A stretch of DNA of 26,580 nucleotides from a virus: positions 1 through 26,580 of IMG/VR virus record IMGVR_UViG_3300042309_000773. One strand, given 5' to 3'. Shown piece by piece: positions 15,398 to 20,574 of the stretch. Numbering within the stretch: position 1 is the first letter of the stretch; every line of letters starts with the position of its first letter. The position numbers and the translations under genes were made by a program. The notes beneath the pieces were generated by a model. The model did no database searches, was not told where the DNA came from, and worked only from the letters and a program-made list of their open reading frames with translations.

Positions 15398-15551
15398 TGG
15401 TTTCGGGTTCGAGGTTGATCCATTCCATTTGCGACCACCACTCGAGCCAAGTGTCGGCAGCGATCAGCTTGGCCTCGCACAGGCTGTGGGCGAGCACGCA
15501 TTCAACGACGTTGGCGCTGCGGATCTGGAAGTAGAAGCGGCGTGGTGTCAT
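15390..15551 (-). CDS. 53-aa hypothetical protein
   Basis: This short gene fills what would otherwise be a hole in the operon. The ATG at 15551 overlaps the previous stop (ATGA), and the TGA at 15390-15392 overlaps the next gene. The protein starts MTPRRFYFQIRSANVVECVL and contains AKLIAADTWLEWWSQMEWI. The strand-then-helix pattern (F-x-I-R-S-A..V..C ... EAK..AADTW) is reminiscent of small cyanophage proteins. No function is known to me. Confidence 0.68.
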   Translation of the reverse strand: MTPRRFYFQIRSANVVECVLAHSLCEAKLIAADTWLEWWSQMEWINLEPETNA

Positions 15552-15889
15552 TCAAGCAGCGCCTCCAATGCGCGGCGGAGTGGTTCGATGATGCCTGGAT
15601 CTGTGGTCCGCTGTTGCAGTGCTTGTAAGGCAACCAGCGCCTGCTCCTTCAAGCTCGGCGGCTTGGGGCGGCGGACAAGACGAAGATCATGGGCATGAAC
15701 AAATTTGTTTTGGAATGAGTTAATCCACTCACAGCACGCCTCCAGCTCCTGGTCGGCGCCCCATTGGGCGGCGCGCTCTATCAGCTGGAGCGTTATGCGC
15801 CGAAGAGGGATGACGGGACCACCGTCGCCGTAGATCTCGTTAACCCACTTGGCCGCAAGCTCCGGCGGTGGGGTGATGGGGTGGGTCAT
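15548..15889 (-). CDS. PITPPP/PPSLKEQAL family protein, copy 1
   Basis: The 113-aa protein begins MTHPITPPPELAAKWVNEIY and carries RAAQWGADQELEACCEWIN in the middle and RRPKPPSLKEQALVALQAL near the end, then a helical tail. The same landmarks, in the same order, occur in the 128-aa protein at 16556, so the two are paralogues. I recall this family from many cyanophage genomes as protein of unknown function. A helical, cytoplasmic protein is likely. ATGA overlaps couple it to both neighbours. Confidence 0.75.
   Translation of the reverse strand: MTHPITPPPELAAKWVNEIYGDGGPVIPLRRITLQLIERAAQWGADQELEACCEWINSFQNKFVHAHDLRLVRRPKPPSLKEQALVALQALQQRTTDPGIIEPLRRALEALLE
15635..15674. repeat. 40-bp near-identical direct repeat, copy 1
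   Basis: This copy pairs with 16646-16685: one mismatch in 40 bases, including 30 identical bases at the right end. It encodes the RRPKPPSLKEQAL part of both paralogous proteins. A second shared block, GCGCCCCATTGGGCGGC (17 bases), encodes AAQWGAD in both. The copies are about 1.01 kb apart. Confidence 0.85.
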
Positions 15890-16038
15890 TTAATACACTC
15901 CCACCAGATAATTCCCTTGACTACCGCGCCACCAGCGGCGTGACATTCAGACGCAAACTGCACGGTGCAAAAAAGTGAAGTCACAGCAACAATGAAGCCA
16001 ATCAAGAGGAGTGTTGCATTTAATGGTTGCTCATTCAT
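15886..16038 (-). CDS. 50-aa single-span membrane protein
   Basis: I chose ATG 16038 because GGAGGG lies 8 bases upstream and the start overlaps the previous stop by 8 bases. The protein reads MNEQPLNATLLLIGFIVAVT in its first 20 residues, then SLFCTVQF: one clear membrane helix (about 8-28). A short external or cytoplasmic part with two cysteines follows, ending GIIWWECIK. The function is unknown. It is one of three membrane proteins in this operon. Confidence 0.68.
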   Translation of the reverse strand: MNEQPLNATLLLIGFIVAVTSLFCTVQFASECHAAGGAVVKGIIWWECIK

Positions 16039-16213
16039 TGAGCAGCCCTCCATCAACAAGGGCATCGCACCACTCCTTAAACGGCGCTTCAATCTGAGCC
16101 ATGGCTTTGTTGTCGATAGTTTCAGGCTTTCGGATCATGCTGATTGCCAAGCCCAAAGCATCGCCAAGGCGATTCTCCAGCGTGTCCAGTGGCACAAACT
16201 TGTAATCAGTCAT
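16031..16213 (-). CDS. 60-aa hypothetical protein starting MTDYK, copy 1
   Basis: The protein begins MTDYKFVPLDTLENRLGDAL and contains helices with no recognised motif, ending WCDALVDGGLLNE. The next gene upstream on the strand starts with the same MTDYK, on a shared 14-base stretch (TTGTAATCAGTCAT at both gene starts). That suggests the start region was duplicated or converted. ATG 16213 overlaps the previous stop. Confidence 0.65.
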   Translation of the reverse strand: MTDYKFVPLDTLENRLGDALGLAISMIRKPETIDNKAMAQIEAPFKEWCDALVDGGLLNE

Positions 16214-16563
16214 TGGTTTGCTTGGTCATAGAGGGCATTGACGACGATGCTGCGATCGCCGGGGTAAAGATCCAAAGGAGCTTTGTTAAGCCACAAGGCC
16301 ACCTCGCGGATCGCGGCGCGGGCTTCGTCGTCCCATGTTTCCTTGTTCCAGTCTTTGGTCGGGAGGTGATCAATAGCTATAGCCACTCGATCCACCAGCG
16401 AACTTCTAATTTGGCGATCTTTAGGAGTTGGCTTGGAGTTGGCCTCCAGCGCCTCGACCCTGGCGCGGAGTTCGAGGATGGCGGAGCAGTCAGCGCTGCC
16501 AACTACATCAGCGCATTTTTGAACTTGAACCCACTGATCAGATGTTGCTTTGTAATCAGTCAT
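16210..16563 (-). CDS. 117-aa hypothetical protein starting MTDYK, copy 2
   Basis: The protein starts MTDYKATSDQWVQVQKCADV at ATG 16563, overlapping the upstream stop by 8 bases; a longer frame reaches 16638 but lies inside the paralogous gene. A helical segment ILELRARVEALEANSKPTP suggests a coiled coil, followed by a helical domain with WNKETWDDEARAAIREVALW and YPGDRSIVVNALYDQ. I recall a similar C-terminus in cyanophage proteins of unknown role. Confidence 0.68.
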   Translation of the reverse strand: MTDYKATSDQWVQVQKCADVVGSADCSAILELRARVEALEANSKPTPKDRQIRSSLVDRVAIAIDHLPTKDWNKETWDDEARAAIREVALWLNKAPLDLYPGDRSIVVNALYDQANQ

Positions 16564-16942
16564 CAAGCTGCTCCAGTGCGCGGCGGATGGTGTCCCAGTC
16601 CTTGGGTGACGGCCGCCAGCCGTCTTCGTGCTGCTCAACGAGCGACAGCGCCTGTTCCTTCAAGCTCGGCGGCTTGGGGCGGCGGGCAGCACGGAGTTCT
16701 GCTGCGCGGAACGGCCCACGCAAGTTCTTGATTCCGTCGTACCACTCGGGATCCGTAAGTTGTCTGCAACACGCCGCCAGCTCTTGGTCTGCGCCCCATT
16801 GGGCGGCTTGAGTAGCGATGTCTTGCAGCTTGGTGGTAGTAACAGTCACCATTACGCACGGAGACAACGCGGAAAACTCGGGCGCTTCTCGCCACTGCTG
16901 CACCAGCTCAGTCGGCGGTGGGGTGATGGGATGCTCAGTCAT
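16556..16942 (-). CDS. PITPPP/PPSLKEQAL family protein, copy 2
   Basis: The 128-aa paralogue of the protein at 15548 begins MTEHPITPPPTELVQQW and has AAQWGADQELAACCRQLTD, ARRPKPPSLKEQALSLVEQ and a longer C-terminal helix. A Tyr/Lys-rich insert (WYDGIKNLRGPFRAAE) and an extra strand (CVMVTVTTTK) distinguish it from copy 1. Function unknown. It overlaps its neighbours by 8 bases at both ends. Confidence 0.75.
   Translation of the reverse strand: MTEHPITPPPTELVQQWREAPEFSALSPCVMVTVTTTKLQDIATQAAQWGADQELAACCRQLTDPEWYDGIKNLRGPFRAAELRAARRPKPPSLKEQALSLVEQHEDGWRPSPKDWDTIRRALEQLDD
16646..16685. repeat. 40-bp near-identical direct repeat, copy 2
   Basis: This is the partner of 15635-15674, inside the second paralogous gene. 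The two copies lie in the same orientation about 1.01 kb apart, so recombination between them would delete four small genes and fuse the two paralogues in frame. Confidence 0.85.
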
Positions 16943-17066
16943 GCCGCACCACCTGCTGCGTGCCGGAGTGGGTGGGGCTGTGATGTGCGCCGGATTCGAT
17001 GCCGATCATGGCGAACACGGCTGCGGCGATCAGCAGGCAGATGGCGTTGTTGATGCGGTTGATCAT
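16935..17066 (-). CDS. 43-aa single-span membrane protein
   Basis: This very short gene (ATG 17066, TGA 16935-16937) starts MINRINNAICLLIAAAVFAM, a membrane helix or uncleaved signal anchor. It is followed by a His/Ser/Thr-rich tail, ESGAHHSPTHSGTQQVVRHD. It overlaps both neighbours (ATGA at its start, 8 bases at its end), completing the unbroken operon. Function unknown. Confidence 0.62.
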   Translation of the reverse strand: MINRINNAICLLIAAAVFAMIGIESGAHHSPTHSGTQQVVRHD

Positions 17067-17257
17067 GATGCGAGCGCCTGACGGACGCGGTAGCGGGTGA
17101 GGTTGAGACGGGTGGCGATCTGTCGCTGGCTGAGACCCGTGCGACGCAGGACGCGAACGCGGCGGCTTTCTGATGCGGTCAGCCAGTCGATCACTGCCAC
17201 TACGAACAGCAGCGGCAGGATCAGCTTCCAGATCACCAGCAGAGTGGCGGTGAGCAT
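17063..17257 (-). CDS. Membrane-anchored helix-turn-helix protein, first gene of early operon
   Basis: The 64-aa protein combines one membrane span (residues 2-25, LTATLLVIWKLILPLLFVV) with a basic linker (SESRRVRVLRRTG) and a helix-turn-helix of LuxR/sigma-region-4 style (LSQRQIATRLNLTRYRVRQA). This puts a DNA-binding fold directly under the membrane. I recall relatives in cyanophages, with no known function. There is no ribosome binding site in front of the ATG; a leader of about 135 bases precedes it after the candidate promoter at 17394. Confidence 0.72.
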   Translation of the reverse strand: MLTATLLVIWKLILPLLFVVAVIDWLTASESRRVRVLRRTGLSQRQIATRLNLTRYRVRQALAS

Positions 17258-17393
17258 GGCTGGAGTGGATGGGTGTGCCGGACCAACCGGCGGTGTGGGC
17301 TTACTCAGGCCGTGTTGGGCTCGTGGTGACGCGTCGTGTGCCCGGTTCCGCGGCGGTTGAGTTTTGCGAGTGGACCGCTCCCCTCGTGATCAA
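17258..17393 (-). promoter_or_regulatory. Long untranslated leader of the early operon
   Basis: If transcription starts near 17387, about 130 bases precede the first start codon. I see no ribosome binding site, no convincing ATG gene and only short GC-rich hairpins (CCG...CGG near the 3' end). A frame reading LAKLNRRGTGHTTRHHEPN is open here but lacks a start. The leader may act in post-transcriptional control, or hold a gene I cannot define. Confidence 0.35.
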
Positions 17394-17447
17394 ATACTAC
17401 ACCGCCGGCGGTGCACGTCACGGGCGCGTGTGACAGTTCTTCACACG
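17394..17447 (-). promoter_or_regulatory. Candidate promoter and palindromic operators of the sixteen-gene operon
   Basis: On the minus strand the -10-like TAGTAT (17399-17394) is directly preceded by GGCGGTG, as in the promoter at 12815. CACCGCCGGCGGTG (17400-17413) is a perfect 14-bp palindrome between the -10 and the usual -35 position. Further upstream CGTGTGA (17427-17433) and TCACACG (17441-17447) form a perfect inverted repeat with a 7-base spacer, like a CRP-type site but with one extra spacer base. A repressor or activator site is likely; no clear -35 is visible. Confidence 0.5.
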
Positions 17448-17674
17448 GCATTGCTGCCGACCGCCAGCTCAACAGGCACCCGCAGAACGGGCACACTCTT
17501 ATTTGTGTCCGGCGTGCGCGCCCAGCCGATCGCCACCAGACTTACCGGCAGCTCGACCGTGTACCAGACATGCCGGCAGTCCACGCACCTCCGCTGGCGG
17601 GTCACCTTGTCAGGCTGCTTCCCGTTCGTTGCGATCGCCCTGATCTCACCGCTACCGCAGCGTGGGCACTCCAT
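17441..17674 (-). CDS. Zinc-ribbon protein
   Basis: The 77-aa protein starts MECPRCGSGEIRAIA and has a second pair, RRCVDCRHVWYTVE: a C-x2-C ... C-x2-C zinc ribbon similar to the N-terminal half of NrdR-type regulators and to transcription zinc ribbons. The C-terminal part is hydrophobic and beta-rich. I prefer ATG 17674, with AGGA upstream, to GTG 17701, which would sit in the divergent promoter palindrome. It probably binds nucleic acid. It stands alone between two divergent promoters. Confidence 0.7.
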   Translation of the reverse strand: MECPRCGSGEIRAIATNGKQPDKVTRQRRCVDCRHVWYTVELPVSLVAIGWARTPDTNKSVPVLRVPVELAVGSNAV

Positions 17675-17698
17675 AGGTATCCTGAACCTGTACCCCGC

Positions 17699-17713
17699 CA
17701 CTATGGCACAGTG
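17699..17713. promoter_or_regulatory. 15-bp near-palindrome between divergent genes
   Basis: CACTATGGCACAGTG is a dyad apart from its centre and one mirrored mismatch pair. It lies 24 bases upstream of the zinc-ribbon ATG and ends exactly on the GTG start of the 67-aa plus gene. It is well placed for a regulator that controls both directions, perhaps the zinc-ribbon protein itself. Confidence 0.45.
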
Positions 17714-17914
17714 AACTTCGGTCAGTGGATGGCGGTCGAGCTATCGCCAGAGCAACAGTTCGAGATCGAAAAACAAGCCCGCACCCTGCTGGCGAGCAAG
17801 GATGCGGGCGCTATGGCTGCTGCTCTTCTTAAGCAAGCCTGCTACCAGCAGCAGCTACTGCAGCAGGCCGTTCACGAGATCGCTCGCCTCGAGTGTGAGC
17901 TGATGAAGCTCTAG
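17711..17914 (+). CDS. 67-aa conserved-looking helical protein (NFGQWMAVELSPEQ)
   Basis: The protein starts at GTG 17711 with the text NFGQWMAVELSPEQQFEIEK, which I recall as the opening of a small cyanophage/cyanobacterial protein of unknown function; ATG 17729 is a shorter alternative. The rest is helical (LLKQACYQQQLLQQAVHEI and a final Leu/Glu helix), consistent with a dimeric coiled coil. It is the only plus-strand gene between 13409 and 20575. Its stop overlaps the stop of the minus-strand 108-aa gene by four bases. Confidence 0.72.
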   Translation: MNFGQWMAVELSPEQQFEIEKQARTLLASKDAGAMAAALLKQACYQQQLLQQAVHEIARLECELMKL

Positions 17915-18237
17915 AACAGATCAGCCTCGATGATCTCGCTCACCACACCATCCATCGCCTTGGCCAGGCTCTGAGCGGCGCTCTGCGCGGTCACCGGGGG
18001 CACCCAGTCACGCGGCGGCTGCGCCACTGCGCTCACATAGGCGAGGCCCTTGCTGCTGGTCTTCTTCCAGCCGCTGATCGGCACCTGCACGCTGCCGTAC
18101 TGGTCCGGCGTCTGGCTCATCACGAACGCGCAGAAGGCGTCCAGCTCCTCGACCTTCACGTTCATCATCCCGGAGAAGTCCAGCTTGCTCTCGGGTTTGG
18201 TGCTCTTGAAGATGCTCAGGTTCAGCTTGAAGCTCAT
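17911..18237 (-). CDS. Candidate single-stranded-DNA-binding protein
   Basis: The 108-aa protein starts MSFKLNLSIFKSTKPESKLD and is beta-rich up to about residue 75 (FSGMMNVKVEELDAFCAFVM, then VQVPISGWKKTSSKGLAYVS). It ends with an acidic tail that finishes EADLF, like the acidic Phe-ending tail that SSB proteins use to recruit partners. It lies directly downstream of the regulator, annealing protein and exonuclease genes. SSB function is inferred from context, size and tail, not from a proven family match. Confidence 0.65.
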   Translation of the reverse strand: MSFKLNLSIFKSTKPESKLDFSGMMNVKVEELDAFCAFVMSQTPDQYGSVQVPISGWKKTSSKGLAYVSAVAQPPRDWVPPVTAQSAAQSLAKAMDGVVSEIIEADLF

Positions 18238-18461
18238 GGTCTCGGTTGATTGGGTGGATTGTTTGGCATCCCGCGCAGGTTCCGAAGCTCATACGCCTCG
18301 ACCTCCGCGACGGGATACAGCACGCGGCCGCCGATCTTCACAAATCGCGGCCCACGGTTCTGGCTGCGCCAGTTGTCGAGCGTGCTCAGCGTGACGACAC
18401 CACGCCACCGCTCAGCCAGCTCTCGCGGCTGGAGATAACCAGCCTCAGAAGATTTCGTCAT
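18234..18461 (-). CDS. AlpA/excisionase-type DNA-binding protein
   Basis: The 75-aa protein reads YLQPRELAERWRGVVTLSTL then DNWRSQNRGPRFVKIGGRVL and YPVAEVEAYE: the winged-helix layout of AlpA-like and excisionase-like proteins (helix-turn-helix_17 type). Such proteins regulate phage genes or steer excision. No integrase is visible in the window, so a transcriptional role is at least as likely. ATG 18461 has GGAG seven bases upstream and overlaps the annealing-protein gene by 17 bases. Confidence 0.82.
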   Translation of the reverse strand: MTKSSEAGYLQPRELAERWRGVVTLSTLDNWRSQNRGPRFVKIGGRVLYPVAEVEAYELRNLRGMPNNPPNQPRP

Positions 18462-19119
18462 CAAGCACTCCCTCCTTCTCCTCTACTGTCGCCGTCTTGG
18501 CGATCTTCTGGTTCAACTCATCGATGCTGGCCTTGACCGGCGCCTCGGTGATCGTCACCGGCTCCACGTCCAGCACCTCCTCCTGCGTCTGGATGCCCAC
18601 CAGCAGCTCCGGGATGTACAGCCGGCCCCAGAAGGCCGCCGCGCGATACCGGATCATCAGCTCGGGCATGGTCTGCCACTTGCTGCCGCTCTTGGTGGCC
18701 CAGCCTTCCTTCTTGGCCATCGCCATGCTCACGGTCGGACCTTTGAGATCCTTCCCGCTGCTCAGCTCGGTGGCCTCGCAGTAGCAGGCCATGCTGTCAC
18801 CCTCGCCCTTGATCTCATACCGCAGCGGGCTGAAGCGCCCGCAGCCGTTGATCAGGCCGATGATGAACTGGCTCGACCAGCTCGGCCGGCCGTGGATGAT
18901 GTGAAGATTTTGTACAACAACGAAGGGCGACATCCTCATCCGGTGCGCAATCTCCAAGGCGACCAGGCAGTTTGCAAAGCCTGCTTGCCCTTGGAACTGC
19001 GGCGGCACCAGCGTGGAGCTGGCAAGCGACTTGGCCATCCGTTGCGCGTCCTCAAACGCGGCAATCCCGCTGAAGGCTGAGCCGTTGGTGGTCGTGAGTG
19101 CTGTGGACTGATCAGACAT
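18445..19119 (-). CDS. RecT-like single-strand annealing protein
   Basis: The 224-aa protein (ATG 19119, SDQSTALTTTN) has the core pattern of a RecT/Bet-type annealing protein: FANCLVALEIAHRMRMSPFV, VVQNLHIIHGRPSWSSQFII, and MAKKEGWATKSGSKWQTMPE followed by LMIRYRAAAFWGRLYIPEL. It should pair complementary single strands after exonuclease resection. The C-terminus is long and acidic (VEEKEGVLDDEIF), like an SSB-interaction tail. The exonuclease lies upstream but an HNH/AP2 gene now separates the two. Annealing activity is inferred from motifs and context. Confidence 0.85.
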   Translation of the reverse strand: MSDQSTALTTTNGSAFSGIAAFEDAQRMAKSLASSTLVPPQFQGQAGFANCLVALEIAHRMRMSPFVVVQNLHIIHGRPSWSSQFIIGLINGCGRFSPLRYEIKGEGDSMACYCEATELSSGKDLKGPTVSMAMAKKEGWATKSGSKWQTMPELMIRYRAAAFWGRLYIPELLVGIQTQEEVLDVEPVTITEAPVKASIDELNQKIAKTATVEEKEGVLDDEIF

Positions 19120-19591
19120 GAGCGTATTCACCAAAGAGTTGGGTTTTGGCTGCAGCGTGCGCAGCTCTTGCCTCCTCGGCGGTGTCGAACATGCCGAGGT
19201 GAACGCAGGTGCGGTCTTTGTAGACGTAAGCCTGAAACCTGCCAGACGACTTCCGCTGGTGGATGCCGTTCGTGAACTTGTTTGCGCAGTTTTGGCTGCG
19301 GGTAGCTAGTCGCAGGTTTTCGGGGCGATTGTTGGTTTTGTCGCGGTCGATGTGGTCAACGTCGAAATCGCCAGGATCGGCACCGTTACAGATTGCCCAG
19401 ATGATGCGATGTGCCAAGAAGGACACGCCGCAAATCCTGACAGCCAGATAGCCGCCACGCATGGGTGACCCGACAGGATCGCCCGCTTTGCGGCCACCGC
19501 CAGCATTGAGCTTGCGAATTAGGGTGCCATCGCTGCGCACCGCAAACCTGCGGCGCAACTCTGTGATTGCTGGAAGCGGTTTGGCTTTCAT
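19112..19591 (-). CDS. HNH endonuclease with AP2 DNA-binding domain
   Basis: The 159-aa protein (ATG 19591) has an HNH_3 domain at about 45-105: LAHRIIWAICNG (59-70), DVDHIDRDKTNNRPENLRLA (77-96) and N101. An AP2 domain follows at about 107-155 (GIHQRKSSGRFQAYVY and LGMFDTAEEARAAHA). This is a common phage homing endonuclease layout. It lies between exonuclease and annealing-protein genes, whose pairing it interrupts, and its last codons overlap the annealing protein's start by 8 bases. It reads in the same direction, so expression of the partner genes can continue. Confidence 0.9.
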   Translation of the reverse strand: MKAKPLPAITELRRRFAVRSDGTLIRKLNAGGGRKAGDPVGSPMRGGYLAVRICGVSFLAHRIIWAICNGADPGDFDVDHIDRDKTNNRPENLRLATRSQNCANKFTNGIHQRKSSGRFQAYVYKDRTCVHLGMFDTAEEARAAHAAAKTQLFGEYAHV

Positions 19592-19593
19592 GG

Positions 19594-20472
19594 TCAGAAG
19601 GTCTCGATCTCGGTAATGGTGGGCATGGATCCATCCGGCCGCGGCCGCATCCAAGGCGGCAGGCTGATGGTCTCGATCTGGTCGCTGTAGCCCGGCCACG
19701 CATCAGCGGCTTTGCAGTCAGCCAGCTGCTGCAGATCGCGCGCTGCAGTGATCTGCCCCTGGGCGATCATCTCCGCATCGGCGGCGTAGACCGCCACGGC
19801 ATGAGGTGGCTTTTTCTCCACGCAGATGAAGATGAACTGCTCCGGTCGTTTGCCGGTGGCGCGCTCGAGGCCGTCGAGATACCAGCTGGCCTGGACGTGA
19901 TACCGCCAGTTTGCGATCGACTTCCTGAAGCCTGCCGGGCTCGCATCCTCTGTGGTTTTCAGGTCCACGATCAGGCTGCCGTCATCGGTCAGCCAATCCG
20001 GCCGGCACTTGCATTGCAGGCCCGTGGCCTCATCGTTCCACATCCAGGTGGTCTCAGCCTTGCCTGGCAACGCCAGCAGCATCGCAGCGGCAGGATGGCG
20101 AAACACCGAGTGCGCCATCGCCATCACCTGATCGGCGTCGGCCTTGCTGATCACCATGCGACCCGTGGCGGCCACGCTGAAGGCTTCCCATTCCGCCTTT
20201 CCTTGCTTGGTGCGGCGGTCAATGCCTTCCGGCGCCATCACATAACGCTGGTCCCACTGGTCCAGCTCTAAGACGTGAGTGTGCAATGCAGTGCCGATCA
20301 GCATCGCTGGCGTCGGCTCAGGCTCCACCCGGTTCGGGTCCACATAACGCGCCCAGTAGTGCAGCGGGCTGCGCGCCACCAGATCGAGGTGGCTTTTCGA
20401 TACCGCGCTGTGGCGGTGGTATTCAGCGTTCTCCAATCCCTCCCAGTCATCGGGGCTCTCAGAGCTTACCAT
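19594..20472 (-). CDS. RecE/exonuclease VIII-like PD-(D/E)XK nuclease
   Basis: The 292-aa protein (ATG 20472, with GGGAGG at 7-12 bases upstream) has the catalytic layout of RecE-type exonucleases: H64/H66 and E69 (TALHTHVLEL), E140, D159 in CKCRPDW, and D170-L-K172 in LIVDLKTTED, with downstream Gln and Tyr in YHVQASWYLDGL. It should resect double-stranded ends to give the annealing protein its substrate. The longer frame opening at 20616 lacks support. It is read divergently from the helicase gene across a 102-base gap. Confidence 0.88.
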   Translation of the reverse strand: MVSSESPDDWEGLENAEYHRHSAVSKSHLDLVARSPLHYWARYVDPNRVEPEPTPAMLIGTALHTHVLELDQWDQRYVMAPEGIDRRTKQGKAEWEAFSVAATGRMVISKADADQVMAMAHSVFRHPAAAMLLALPGKAETTWMWNDEATGLQCKCRPDWLTDDGSLIVDLKTTEDASPAGFRKSIANWRYHVQASWYLDGLERATGKRPEQFIFICVEKKPPHAVAVYAADAEMIAQGQITAARDLQQLADCKAADAWPGYSDQIETISLPPWMRPRPDGSMPTITEIETF

Positions 20473-20574
20473 TGGTTCCTCCCTTGTCACTCCTCTTCCC
20501 GCTAAGCCACTGAAATCATTTGGCTTTCCGGGCTTCGACTCGGATACCACTACGGCGATCTCGGGTCTAGTCCA
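20473..20574. promoter_or_regulatory. Divergent promoter region between recombination and replication genes
   Basis: This 102-base gap separates the exonuclease (minus) from the helicase (plus). The exonuclease ribosome binding site is at its left end. TTGGCT at 20519-20524 with GATACC 17 bases on is a weak plus-strand promoter candidate. I see no strong palindrome and no coding potential. Confidence 0.4.

Noticed and set aside
17305-17400. Open frame reading ...LAKLNRRGTGHTTRHHEPN in the leader of the early operon
   Set aside because: No start codon or ribosome binding site is present within it after the candidate promoter; treated as leader.
17427-17447. Perfect CRP binding site
   Set aside because: The TGTGA/TCACA arms are right but the spacer is 7 instead of 6 bases, so I call it only a palindromic operator candidate.
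18234-18461. Proof of a temperate lifestyle from the AlpA/excisionase-like gene
   Set aside because: No integrase, repressor or attachment site is visible, and such proteins also act as plain regulators.
19567-20271. Open frame of 234 codons on the plus strand
   Set aside because: It is antisense to the exonuclease, whose catalytic motifs are clear.
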